The notes under the pieces: model-generated
The model's database searches: none
Seen by the model: the letters and a program-made list of their open reading frames with translations, nothing else
Told to the model about the DNA's origin: nothing
Shown here: positions 13,159 through 20,823 of the stretch, piece by piece
How positions within the stretch are numbered: position 1 is the stretch's first letter
Layout of the letters: each line of letters begins with the position of its first letter
Program-made: the position numbers and the translations under genes
Origin: JAZNBI01 sp045586995
GTDB taxonomy: Bacteria > Bacillota > Clostridia > Oscillospirales > CAG-272
Direction of reading: 5' to 3'
Length of the DNA: 25,779 nt
NCBI GenBank assembly: GCA_045586995.1
Contig: JAZNBI010000088.1
Coordinates: 1 to 25,779, forward strand

Positions 13159-13419
13159 AATTGTAGTGACCGGCGTCCTCGACGGTCCGCAGACGCAACG
13201 GCTTGCGTAAACCTCGCTTATGAATGTTGTCGGTCGTGCTGACACTTACACAAATATAGGTTTTTTCTTGTTTTACTGTCTACATTGATTTTACGGTTAT
13301 CCTTCGTTTTCTCGGACCGTCGAGGTAGCGAAGCGGCGTGAGTGAAATGAATGACATCACAGTGTGATGTCAGAACACGAACGTGACCGAACCGCAGTAG
13401 AGCGCCGGTCCCTACAATT
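13159..13419. repeat. Noncoding element bounded by 17 bp inverted repeats
   Basis: AATTGTAGTGACCGGCG (13159-13175) is the inverse, with one mismatch, of 13403-13419. A second, inner inverted pair is CCTCGACGGTCCG (13177-13189) with 13313-13325. Inside are a hairpin ACGCAA/TTGCGT (13194-13209 region) and a palindrome GACATCACAGTGTGATGTC. No transposase and no clear target duplication are seen. It resembles a miniature inverted-repeat or REP-type element. The rest of the gap from 13080 to 13577 holds a hairpin near 13085-13112, the palindrome at 13483-13502 and the mazF terminator, and no gene. Confidence 0.6.
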
Positions 13420-13482
13420 CATGAATGTTTTTTCTTCGTTATTCTCTTATTTGTTTTTCTGTTTATCGGTTAACCTCTCCCC

Positions 13483-13506
13483 AACCACGCGATCGCGTGG
13501 TTTTCC
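13483..13506 (+). terminator. Possible plus-strand terminator, perfect 20 bp palindrome
   Basis: The sequence from 13483 to 13502 is its own reverse complement (core CCACGCGATCGCGTGG) and is followed by TTTTCCTTTT. No plus-strand gene lies just upstream, so either it ends a noncoding transcript or it is a palindromic repeat. Confidence 0.4.
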
Positions 13507-13513
13507 TTTTACA

Positions 13514-13548
13514 AAAATCGGCAGAGATTTTGTTTCTCTGCCGATTTT
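13514..13548. terminator. Terminator of mazF
   Basis: A 14 bp stem AAAATCGGCAGAGA (13514-13527) with 13535-13548 and a seven-base loop, A- and T-runs on both sides. It lies 30 bases past the mazF stop on the minus strand. Confidence 0.85.
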
Positions 13549-13577
13549 GTTATACCTATCAAGAACTGCAGCACACT

Positions 13578-13961
13578 TTAACCCGCGCTGTATCCGTCGT
13601 CTGCCGCCTCGACGCTCTCTCCCAAGCCAAAGCTTACCGCTATGGCAGAGTTGACCGAATTCATCACCGCGTCGTCAAGATGCCCCATCTTTTCCTTGAG
13701 CCGTTTTTTGTCAAGCGTTCGCACCTGCTCCAAAAGAATTACCGAGTTTTTTGCGAGCCCTACTCGGTCGGCGTGGATATCAATATGAGTAGGCAAGCGT
13801 GTCTTGCCCATTTTTGAGGTAATAGCGGCGGCAATTACCGTCGGGCTGTATCGATTGCCGATATCATTTTGAATAATAAGTACAGGCCTTAGTCCTCCCT
13901 GCTCCGACCCAACGACAGGACTTAAATCGGCATAGTATATATCTCCTCTTTTAATATTCAT
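13578..13961 (-). CDS. mazF: MazF/EndoA-family mRNA endoribonuclease (toxin), no antitoxin next to it
   Basis: A 127-residue PemK/MazF-type toxin, which cleaves single-stranded mRNA at short sequence motifs. RGDIYYADLSPVVGSEQGG begins at residue 5. R25 and T48, the catalytic pair of Bacillus EndoA, are present at the same positions. The C-terminus has about ten extra residues compared with EndoA. The ATG at 13961 has GGGAGG about eight bases upstream. Between it and the U32 terminator at 14052 there is no reading frame long enough for a MazE-type antitoxin. A nine-codon frame overlapping the start through TGATG is seen, but its significance is unclear. The active site looks intact, so the cognate antitoxin, if any, is elsewhere. 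Confidence 0.9.
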   Translation of the reverse strand: MNIKRGDIYYADLSPVVGSEQGGLRPVLIIQNDIGNRYSPTVIAAAITSKMGKTRLPTHIDIHADRVGLAKNSVILLEQVRTLDKKRLKEKMGHLDDAVMNSVNSAIAVSFGLGESVEAADDGYSAG

Positions 13962-14043
13962 CAGCTTTGCCTCCCGAATTTTTTTACCATAGCTTTCTTC
14001 TGTATATATTTTTACCTAAAAGCACATATGTTTAAACACGGTA

Positions 14044-14080
14044 AAAAAAATATGTCAGTGGAATTTTGTTCCACTGACAT
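14044..14080 (-). terminator. Terminator of zapA-U32 operon
   Basis: ATGTCAGTGGAA (14052-14063) with TTCCACTGACAT (14069-14080), a five-base loop, then ATTTTTTTTA-type T-run on the minus strand (14043-14051). Confidence 0.88.
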
Positions 14081-14155
14081 TTTATTCGATAAAAAGCATA
14101 TTTGTTCGGGCTGTTACGTCGAATTTCGACGAAACCGAAATACGTAATACTTGGC

Positions 14156-16204
14156 TCATATTCGACGATTTGGCGAGCTGCTCGGTTCACCGTTTTGATA
14201 CGCCCTTATAATCTTTTCACATTCCTCGCGCGTTTCATCCGAAAAAATAAAATGACGGTTATTCGCCCCGATGTCGCAAAGCTGCCTTTCGCGGTCTGCC
14301 ATATAGGTTGCAACCGAATTGTAAACCACGCTGCGGTGCGGATATTCTCGCAATATCGGAAATTTTGCATCCCGACGGTCGCAAAGCACAACCTTTTTAT
14401 TTTGGCATATCTCGCAGCCGACATCGGATTTTTTCGATGGTACAAGCTCTCCTACGATACACTTTTCAAGTATCATAAGCGGCACTCTGCCATAAATAAT
14501 AACCGAAGCCGCGCCGCCGATATCCCGAATTTGCGGCAGCTTCAGCTCGGGTGACAGAATAACGTCCGAAGCGCCGAGCCCATATATAAATTCCGCGCTG
14601 AAGGAATTGCAAACGTTAAGTCTGAAATCCCCGTGCAGCTCAAGGTCAAACTCCTCAGCAAGCGAAAAATGACCGACGTTTCCCGCAAGCAAATGCTTTG
14701 CGCCAAGCTTTTTGGCACGAGAAAGAAGATTTCTGATTTGCGAAAGCTCGCTGTCGTAGATAACCGACGGCAGAATAACGCCGTCAACGCTGCCGTCATA
14801 TTTTTCAAGCGGCAGATATATGTGTGAAAAAAATTCACGCGCAGAAAGCGGAATTTGCTCGGGAGAATAGAATCTCGCCGTATTTATTATATCGGTTTTC
14901 GAGCGCAAAACCCTTTTTGAAGGAACAGGAAGGTCTGAATCCCTTATTGAAAAATTTCTGCGGTCGGTTTCAATAAGCTTGGCAAGTGCCTGTCTGCGCA
15001 AGGCGTTAAGCGCAGATACGGGCATCATCAGCCCCTCGTCAAGCTCCAAAGAAAAGCTGTGAACAGCATACGGAGTTGAGCCGAGCTTTGTAAGGCATTT
15101 TTTGACGCTTTCCCGAGAAAGCGGCGCATTAATCGCCTCAAACGGAATTTCACCGCACACGTGCGCGGTTTTTTGCGTATTTTTGCTCGGAGAAATGGCG
15201 GTAACGCTCAACTGAGCCGCCTCGTTTCGCTTGATTTTAACGTCCATATCGAGCAAAACCTTTTTTTCAAGCCCTTTAAAGCTATCAATGCTTTGTGTTT
15301 TGAGCTTATCCTGCTCCGAGCGAATACCCATCATAGACGAGTTGATTCTCGAAGTAAAATATCCGTCGGTAAAGCCGCCTCGCGAAAAAACGTCGGACAA
15401 ATACTTCATCTCGGCTTTATCGGCGTTGCGCCTTTCGTCAAGCAGCTTACGCCACACGCCGACAACGGCGCGCACGTATTCGGGCGATTTCATTCGCCCC
15501 TCGATCTTTAATGAGGTTATTTTCGCATCTATAAGCTCATTGATATGCTCGGCAAGGCACAGATCCTTTAATGAAAGCGGATATTTATTTCCGTCGCTCT
15601 TATAGGGCAGACGGCAGGGCTGCGCACATTCTCCGCGGTTTCCGCTTCTGCCCCCGACCAACGAAGAAAACAGGCACTGCCCCGAGCAGCATACGCAAAG
15701 AGCACCGTGAATAAACACCTCGGTTTCTATCGGCGTTTTGCTTATAAAGCTCTTTATATTTTCAAGTGACATCTCGCGAGCCAAAACCGCGCGTGAAAAC
15801 CCCAAGTCCAAAAGCCGCTCTCCGTATTCCGAATTATGTACCGACATTTGCGTGCTTGCGTGAAGCGGAAGCTCGGGAATATATTTTGAAATAAGCGACG
15901 CGCCTCCAACATCTGCAACGATAACGGCATCGGCTCCCGACGAGTATATTTTTTCGGCGGTTCGGATAAAATCCGAAAGCTCCCTGTCATATACAAGCGT
16001 GTTGAGCGTGATATACGCCCTTACTCCATAGCTGTGACAACGCGCAACCGCGTCGCGCATTTCTTCATCGGAAAAGTTTTTTGCATTTGCGCGCGCGTTA
16101 AACGCCGATGCGCCGAAATATATAGCATCTGCTCCGCCGTCAATGGCGGCGTCCAGCGCAAGCGAATCGCCCGCAGGGCAAAGAAGCTCAGGTAAATCAG
16201 ACAT
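14156..16204 (-). CDS. Peptidase U32 / RlhA-TrhP family protein (RNA hydroxylation type)
   Basis: A 682-residue U32 family protein. The N-terminal TIM-barrel-like domain starts LPELLCPAGDSLALDAAIDG. The cysteine cluster ALCVCCSGQC plus GNRGECAQPCRLPY near residues 170-205 fits the iron-sulfur ligands of the RlhA/TrhP branch, which hydroxylates 23S rRNA or tRNA uridines. A later DUF3656-like region and a C-terminal CEICQNKKVVLCDRRDAKFP segment follow. Which RNA is modified cannot be told here; a protease role is possible from the family name but weakly supported. The start is the ATG at 16204, overlapping the zapA stop by eight bases, implying coupled translation. A TTG six bases earlier is less likely. 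Confidence 0.88.
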   Translation of the reverse strand: MSDLPELLCPAGDSLALDAAIDGGADAIYFGASAFNARANAKNFSDEEMRDAVARCHSYGVRAYITLNTLVYDRELSDFIRTAEKIYSSGADAVIVADVGGASLISKYIPELPLHASTQMSVHNSEYGERLLDLGFSRAVLAREMSLENIKSFISKTPIETEVFIHGALCVCCSGQCLFSSLVGGRSGNRGECAQPCRLPYKSDGNKYPLSLKDLCLAEHINELIDAKITSLKIEGRMKSPEYVRAVVGVWRKLLDERRNADKAEMKYLSDVFSRGGFTDGYFTSRINSSMMGIRSEQDKLKTQSIDSFKGLEKKVLLDMDVKIKRNEAAQLSVTAISPSKNTQKTAHVCGEIPFEAINAPLSRESVKKCLTKLGSTPYAVHSFSLELDEGLMMPVSALNALRRQALAKLIETDRRNFSIRDSDLPVPSKRVLRSKTDIINTARFYSPEQIPLSAREFFSHIYLPLEKYDGSVDGVILPSVIYDSELSQIRNLLSRAKKLGAKHLLAGNVGHFSLAEEFDLELHGDFRLNVCNSFSAEFIYGLGASDVILSPELKLPQIRDIGGAASVIIYGRVPLMILEKCIVGELVPSKKSDVGCEICQNKKVVLCDRRDAKFPILREYPHRSVVYNSVATYMADRERQLCDIGANNRHFIFSDETREECEKIIRAYQNGEPSSSPNRRI

Positions 16205-16670
16205 TGTCAAAGGTTATCATATCGAACATCGAACGAACTCTCTTTTTTGATGAGCGGCGTCCGCCTTCGCTCTTTTGTCCGTCATTTTGAGGAACGGCGC
16301 TGCTGTCAATAGAAATCTGCGCTTCGTCCACCGCAGAAGCGTCGCAAGCGCATTTGCCCTTTGCTTTACCTTCATCAAGCTTTTCGGAGAGCTCTTGATT
16401 TTTCTTTTCGAGCGCTTCGCATTTTGCGCAAGCCGCGTCAAGCTCGCATTGAAGCTCTTTAATCGCGCGCTGAAGCTTTATCTTTTCCGCGCAGTAATCA
16501 AGGGAACAAAGCAAAGCCGCCTCGGTCTTTGAGCATTTACCGCTTTTTAAGCGGATCTCTCTCATACGTCTGTCGAGAATACCCACGATAGCTTCAACAG
16601 CTTCGGGAGATTCGTCGCTGACAACGTTCATTTCGATATCGGCTACCGTAATAGTAAATTTTTGTTTCAT
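16197..16670 (-). CDS. zapA: ZapA-like cell division protein
   Basis: A 157-residue protein starting MKQKFTITVADIEMNVVSDE. The N-terminal part matches ZapA, which binds and bundles FtsZ at the division site. Residues about 65-105 form a coiled coil (ELQCELDAACAKCEALEKKN). The tail of about 50 residues is charged and probably disordered, longer than in Bacillus ZapA (about 85 residues). GGAGG lies eight bases before the ATG at 16670; the longer frame from 16685 would begin at the TTG next to that GGAGG, so I reject it. The zapA-U32 pair is a recurring clostridial arrangement. Confidence 0.85.
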   Translation of the reverse strand: MKQKFTITVADIEMNVVSDESPEAVEAIVGILDRRMREIRLKSGKCSKTEAALLCSLDYCAEKIKLQRAIKELQCELDAACAKCEALEKKNQELSEKLDEGKAKGKCACDASAVDEAQISIDSSAVPQNDGQKSEGGRRSSKKRVRSMFDMITFDNV

Positions 16671-16708
16671 TCTCTCATCCTCCAAATATTTTATAATGAA
16701 AATAATTC

Positions 16709-16737
16709 TTGAAATGCGGTATCATCTGTGTTATAAT
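16709..16737 (+). promoter_or_regulatory. Sigma-A promoter of proB
   Basis: TTGAAA (16709-16714), 17 bp, TATAAT (16732-16737); the start is near 16744, leaving a 95-base leader without an obvious riboswitch. Confidence 0.78.
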
Positions 16738-16750
16738 AAACATTAAATAT

Positions 16751-16779
16751 ATTATAATACAATTTAAGGATTTTTTAAA
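16751..16779 (-). promoter_or_regulatory. Candidate promoter of zapA, facing the proB promoter
   Basis: TTTAAA (16774-16779), 17 bp, TATAAT (16751-16756) on the minus strand. The -10 is perfect and the -35 weak. Its start would also be near 16744, so the two promoters point at each other. Confidence 0.45.
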
Positions 16780-16838
16780 GAGCTTTTATGTAAAAAAACT
16801 CAATAAATGTTCAAATATTTTGAAAAGGTGACGAAAAA

Positions 16839-17627
16839 ATGGGTAAATTTGCCGAATCGAACCGAATTGTCATAAAAATCGGTTCTTCAACGTTAACACA
16901 CAACACAGGGCATCTTAATCTCAGAAGGATAGAGGAGCTCGTAAAAATACTGTCGGATTTCAAAAACGCAGGCAAGCAGGTGGTTTTGGTTTCATCGGGC
17001 GCTGTCAGCGCGGGTATTGCGCGTACGGGAGTGGGTCACCGTCCCCGCTCGGTTATGGAGAAGCAGGCGCTTGCCGCTGTCGGTCAAACCGAGCTTATGA
17101 AAATATACGGTAATTTTTTCTCGTCATACGGTCACACCGTGGCGCAGATCCTTATGACCAAGGACGTTATAGACAACGACGCCCGTCGAAAAGCGGCGGA
17201 AAATACCTTTAACACCCTGCTCGAAATGGGATGCGTGCCTATCGTCAACGAAAACGACTCGGTTTCTTCCGAGGAAATCGAGTTCGGTGGAAACGACACG
17301 CTTTCGGCATTCGTTGCTCTGGTGTGCCACGCCGATATACTTATTAACCTTTCGGACGTTGACGGATTTTACAGTGCCGACCCCAGAAAGGATAAAAACG
17401 CCCGTCTTATCGAGCGTATCGAAAATATCGACGAGGCGGTTATCAGCTCTGCGGGCGGAACGGGCACCGATCGCGGCACGGGAGGTATGGCAACAAAGCT
17501 TGCCGCCGCCAAAATCGTTACGTCGGCAGGAATACCGATGTTTATTATGAACGGTAAAAACCCCGCCATTCTCTATGACCTTATGGACGGGAAGCACGTC
17601 GGTACATATTTCACCGCCAATAAATAA
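16839..17627 (+). CDS. proB: Glutamate 5-kinase, without PUA domain
   Basis: Catalyses ATP-dependent phosphorylation of glutamate, the first and usually feedback-controlled step of proline synthesis. The 262 residues form only the amino acid kinase domain: VIKIGSSTL at residue 11, VSSGAVSAG near 51, NENDSV near 139, FGGNDTLSA near 149 and GTGGMATKL near 211. The C-terminal PUA domain of the Escherichia coli enzyme (367 residues) is absent, as in many Gram-positive versions. No proA gene follows; the next gene, 11 bases on, is a metal transporter. AAAGGTG is about eight bases before the ATG. Confidence 0.93.
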   Translation: MGKFAESNRIVIKIGSSTLTHNTGHLNLRRIEELVKILSDFKNAGKQVVLVSSGAVSAGIARTGVGHRPRSVMEKQALAAVGQTELMKIYGNFFSSYGHTVAQILMTKDVIDNDARRKAAENTFNTLLEMGCVPIVNENDSVSSEEIEFGGNDTLSAFVALVCHADILINLSDVDGFYSADPRKDKNARLIERIENIDEAVISSAGGTGTDRGTGGMATKLAAAKIVTSAGIPMFIMNGKNPAILYDLMDGKHVGTYFTANK

Positions 17628-17638
17628 TCGGAGATATT

Positions 17639-18799
17639 ATGACAGAATTATTATGTAAATTATTTGTACGCAATTCCGAAAACGTTTGCGACCCTCGCGT
17701 CAGGCACAAATACGGCACGCTGGGCAGCATAGTCGGAATCATCGTAAATTTTTTGCTCTTTCTCGGCAAGTTTCTTGTGGGCAGCTTTTGCGGCTCAATT
17801 GCAATAACCGCCGACGCACTCAATAATCTTTCCGACGCCGGCTCGTCGGTGATCTCACTTGTCAGCTTTAAAATTTCGGCAAAGCCCGCCGACCGCGCGC
17901 ACCCGTTCGGACACGCGCGTATCGAATACGTCGCCTCGATGGTCGTTTCGTTTATAATTCTCGTTATCGGATTCGAGCTTATGAAGGAATCGATCTCGAA
18001 AATCTTCAACCCCGAAGCTCCCGATAAAAGCATGGTCGCAATTATCGTGCTGGCGGCATCGGTGCTGGCGAAGATATGGCTTGGCTTTTTCTATAAAAAA
18101 ATCGGAAAAAAAATAGATTCCTCGATCATGTCCGCCGCCTCGGCAGACAGCTTTTCCGACGTTATGTCAACGGGCGCAGTGTTGATTACAACTATCATAC
18201 TTATCGTGTGGAACGTAAATATTGACGCTTATGTAGGTATCGCGGTTTCGATATTTATATTTATTTCGGGAGGCAGGATACTCAACGAAACGAAAAATTC
18301 GATCCTCGGCGAAGCGCCCGACGGTGAAATTGTCGAAAGCATCAAGCAGCTTGTGCACGAATATCCCGAGGCACTCGGTGTTCACGACCTTATAGTTCAC
18401 AACTACGGTCCCGGAAACACAATAGTTTCTCTGCACGTGGAGGTTGACGGCTCGGAAAACATCTTCAAAACGCACGACGTAATAGATAATATGGAAAAGC
18501 GTATGTGCGAGGAGCTGAAGCTCCAATGCACGATACACTTAGACCCTATCGTTACCGATGACGAAAAGGTAAACGGCTATAAAAGCATGACCGAAAAGGC
18601 GGTCGAAAGAATCGACACCGCGCTGAAAATTCACGATTTTCGAGTGGTCGAGGGAGCAACGCATACCAATTTGATCTTCGACGTTGCCGTTCCGTTTGAA
18701 ATTAAATCAAGTGATGACGAGATAAAAACCAAAATCACGGCGGAAATTCAAAAAAACAACGCCACCTTCTTTACGGTAATAACTATCGACAGATGCTGA
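17639..18799 (+). CDS. Cation diffusion facilitator (CDF) metal exporter, possibly Mn2+
   Basis: A 386-residue proton-coupled divalent metal exporter of the CDF family with about six membrane helices (residues about 28-215) and a cytoplasmic C-terminal domain. The metal site in helix 2 reads D59 to N63 (ADALNNLSD) and in helix 5 D170 to D174 (ADSFSD). The His that marks zinc-type CDFs in helix 5 is missing, and the Asp-rich pattern is closer to manganese-type members. This is inference. The HPFGHARIEY segment after helix 2 is the family signature. The tail is about 80 residues longer than a minimal CDF and may be a second regulatory domain. It starts 11 bases after proB with GGAG upstream. 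Confidence 0.9.
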   Translation: MTELLCKLFVRNSENVCDPRVRHKYGTLGSIVGIIVNFLLFLGKFLVGSFCGSIAITADALNNLSDAGSSVISLVSFKISAKPADRAHPFGHARIEYVASMVVSFIILVIGFELMKESISKIFNPEAPDKSMVAIIVLAASVLAKIWLGFFYKKIGKKIDSSIMSAASADSFSDVMSTGAVLITTIILIVWNVNIDAYVGIAVSIFIFISGGRILNETKNSILGEAPDGEIVESIKQLVHEYPEALGVHDLIVHNYGPGNTIVSLHVEVDGSENIFKTHDVIDNMEKRMCEELKLQCTIHLDPIVTDDEKVNGYKSMTEKAVERIDTALKIHDFRVVEGATHTNLIFDVAVPFEIKSSDDEIKTKITAEIQKNNATFFTVITIDRC

Positions 18800-18852
18800 T
18801 CGAGGGCTTTTAGCTTTACTCCTTTTCCCACAATTTTAACTCTTTATAACGC

Positions 18853-19059
18853 AAAAAGGGGCTGCGTCATTGGCGCAGTCCCTGCGAAAAAGCCGACGGT
18901 CGGCTTTTTTTGATGCTCGGAATTTGCGTTTTTGCCCGTTTTGGGGCAAAATGACGGCGTTTAGCCGTCAAGCAAAAACGAGGGGGTGAGTACCAAATGC
19001 ATTTTTGCATTTGACTCATCCCCTGTTTTTTGTAGGGCGCGGCGTCCTTCGACGGTCCG
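18853..19059 (+). repeat. Structured intergenic repeat, copy 3, followed by the short GGCGTC repeat
   Basis: Same orientation as the CDF gene it follows, as with copy 1 and the synthetase gene. H1 is GGGGCTGCG with CGCAGTCCC. H2 is the terminator at 18887-18911. The CGTTTTTGC/GCAAAAACG pairing encloses H3 and H4 (GACGGC with GCCGTC). H5 pairs GGGGGTGAGT with ACTCATCCCC (one wobble on this strand), then CCCTGTTTTTTG, another possible terminator. GGCGTCCTTCGACGGTCCG follows at 19041-19059 next to an AGGGCG/CGCCCT inverted pair. Nothing in the 296-base gap from 18800 to 19095 looks protein-coding. Confidence 0.85.
18887..18911. terminator. Terminator after the CDF gene
   Basis: AAAAAGCCGAC facing GTCGGCTTTTTTT inside repeat copy 3, 88 bases past the CDF stop. 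Confidence 0.85.
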
Positions 19060-19095
19060 TTTTTTCTTCGGCGACACAAACCACCGCCCTGCGGA

Positions 19096-20532
19096 TTATT
19101 TTCCTTTATTGGCAAGACGAGTATCCTTTTTCAAGGATATCTCGGACTGTATTTTGGCTTTTGCTTGCTCAACGGCTACCTGCATATCTATTTCAAACTT
19201 TTGGATCTCTTCGCTCATTTTGCTCTGCTTAATGATCAAGCGACCCTTTTCGTCCTCGCTCATATCTTCGTCTAGCTTTATACGAAGCTCCTCGATTTCA
19301 GCGCTGAGCGCCTCAAGCAGCCCCTCGATATCCTCGATGGTGGAAACCGACTTGGAAGCATCAATTCCGAGGAGCGCCGTATTTATTGCAAGCTTACATT
19401 CGTCCGAAACGACCTTTGCTCTTTCGCGCACCGAATCGAGCACGCTCTGAATTTCGTCATACGCCTGTTCCATAGCAGCACGCTGATCTTCGTCAAGATT
19501 TCTGTAATGCTTGTTGATATAATTCTTTACGTTTTCTTCGGTGATATCACCGTTTTCGTTGCTTATCTCCGCTTTGAACGCTTCAAACGCCTCTATATCT
19601 TCGGTGTTTATGCCGACAGCGTGAGCAAAAGCGAGAACGTCGTCCGAACTGAATATCGGATTGCTTATGTAGTATGCGAGCTGATCGTAATAATGCTCTA
19701 TAGTCCTGTATGCGAGCGTGTATGCCGCGTATTTCGCTCCGTAATTTTCAAGCAAAATACTGCTCAGCGAGCCCCTCTCGATATAAACCTCGGCATAAGC
19801 CGAATCAAGAACCGTCTGCTTTGCGTTTTCATAAACGAACTGCGCCTCGTCAACTGCGCGTTGATACGCCTCTCCGAGCTTGTTTTCTGCAGATTCCTGG
19901 GCCGTTCTTACCTTTTCGGAAAGCTGCTCGACAGTCATTGTGACCGCCTCGTCAAGCGTAAGCTTCATATCTGCCTTCATTGCCGATTTCACAAGACGAT
20001 ATTTTGACGCCGTGAGGGTACTGTCGAATCCCGCCTTGCCCTCGTTTTCCGCTTTTACGGCTTCAAACTCCTTGGAAAGCACAAGATCCGCGATCTGATT
20101 TACGCTTCCCGATATTTCGGCCTTTTCAAAAACCTGTGAAATTTTCGCGCTGATACTGTTATAAATGCTTTCTTCGACGTCGGTGCTTTCGCTGACTACC
20201 GTGACGGCGACAGTTCCTATTTCATCGGTAATATAACCCATCTCGACCGCCAACGATGCGATTTTTTCGATAGCAATGTCAACCTTGAGCCCCGGCAATC
20301 CGTTTTCATTCCACAAAAGGACTGCTGCGTCTGAATTTGCCGCATTTACCGACATAACAAAATTGTCTTGGTCAACTACAAGCTCGACGCTTGGATTGAT
20401 GTCCACGGATACAAAAGCCGTTGCTTTGGGCGGCTCCTTCTTTTTCACCGTAGGAGTGTCGCAGGCAGCAAGTATGGAAAAAATCAAAACCGATACAAGC
20501 CCCAAAGCCATTAATCTGATTCTTTTTTTCAT
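19096..20532 (-). CDS. Lipoprotein with an RsgI-type extracellular domain and coiled coils
   Basis: A 478-residue exported protein. A lipoprotein signal peptide ends in the lipobox LAAC with C24 as the lipidated residue. A domain resembling the extracellular middle domain of RsgI anti-sigma factors follows (residues about 37-105), with VSVDINPSVELVV and an Asn-containing second strand (VMSVNAANSDAAVL). In RsgI proteins an Asn-Pro bond in this kind of domain is reported to self-cleave. The rest is helical and highly charged, with coiled coil at about 410-470. There is no transmembrane anti-sigma segment, so it cannot signal like RsgI by itself. GGAGG lies five bases before the ATG. Function unknown; a surface sensor or structural role is inference. 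Confidence 0.78.
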   Translation of the reverse strand: MKKRIRLMALGLVSVLIFSILAACDTPTVKKKEPPKATAFVSVDINPSVELVVDQDNFVMSVNAANSDAAVLLWNENGLPGLKVDIAIEKIASLAVEMGYITDEIGTVAVTVVSESTDVEESIYNSISAKISQVFEKAEISGSVNQIADLVLSKEFEAVKAENEGKAGFDSTLTASKYRLVKSAMKADMKLTLDEAVTMTVEQLSEKVRTAQESAENKLGEAYQRAVDEAQFVYENAKQTVLDSAYAEVYIERGSLSSILLENYGAKYAAYTLAYRTIEHYYDQLAYYISNPIFSSDDVLAFAHAVGINTEDIEAFEAFKAEISNENGDITEENVKNYINKHYRNLDEDQRAAMEQAYDEIQSVLDSVRERAKVVSDECKLAINTALLGIDASKSVSTIEDIEGLLEALSAEIEELRIKLDEDMSEDEKGRLIIKQSKMSEEIQKFEIDMQVAVEQAKAKIQSEISLKKDTRLANKGK

Positions 20533-20667
20533 AAAGACCTCCGATTAAAAATTACTTTATATATATTTTTTTGTATGCAAATTTATCGAAAAAGTTTTTT
20601 TCATAACCCTTTTTCAACTTGTTTGTCAGATTTTAAAAAAATCGATATGACACGTACAGGCGCGCCT

Positions 20668-20696
20668 ATTATATCACAATAAGAAGATTTTGTCAA
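20668..20696 (-). promoter_or_regulatory. Consensus sigma-A promoter of the lipoprotein gene
   Basis: Perfect TTGACA (20691-20696), 17 bp, perfect TATAAT (20668-20673). The leader is about 128 bases, with one hairpin (GAAAAAG/CTTTTTC) and a palindromic AGGCGCGCCT at its start. Confidence 0.9.
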
Positions 20697-20757
20697 TCCT
20701 TTATCAAAAAGCTCCCGTTTATAGCGCAGTTTAGGGAAAATTCCCTGCTTTTTTCAA

Positions 20758-20813
20758 AAAAATCACCATTTTTCGATTTACCCCCTAAAGCAAATCTTAA
20801 AATGATGATTTTT
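20758..20813 (-). terminator. Terminator of the rmlA-like gene, with a long loop
   Basis: AAAAATCATCATTT (20800-20813) pairs with AAATGGTGATTTTT (20758-20771), including one U-G pair on the minus strand. An inner GATTT/AAATC stem lies in the loop and a T-run follows. It lies 11 bases past the stop. Confidence 0.6.
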
Positions 20814-20823
20814 ACAATAATTA

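Noticed and set aside
13425..13817. 130-codon plus-strand frame opposite mazF
   Set aside because: It spans the mazF terminator and lies antisense to a gene with conserved catalytic residues.
18867..19115. Open frame with the sequence AKRRHFAPKRAKTQIPSIKK, echoed by frames at 5861-6091 and 11353-11832
   Set aside because: These frames are translations of the three-copy structured repeat. The shared peptide reflects DNA-level repetition; frames differ in length, cross terminators and lack Shine-Dalgarno sequences.
20657..20666. AGGCGCGCCT palindrome as an operator for the lipoprotein gene
   Set aside because: It is only ten bases and sits at the likely transcription start; no second copy or known regulator site was recognised.
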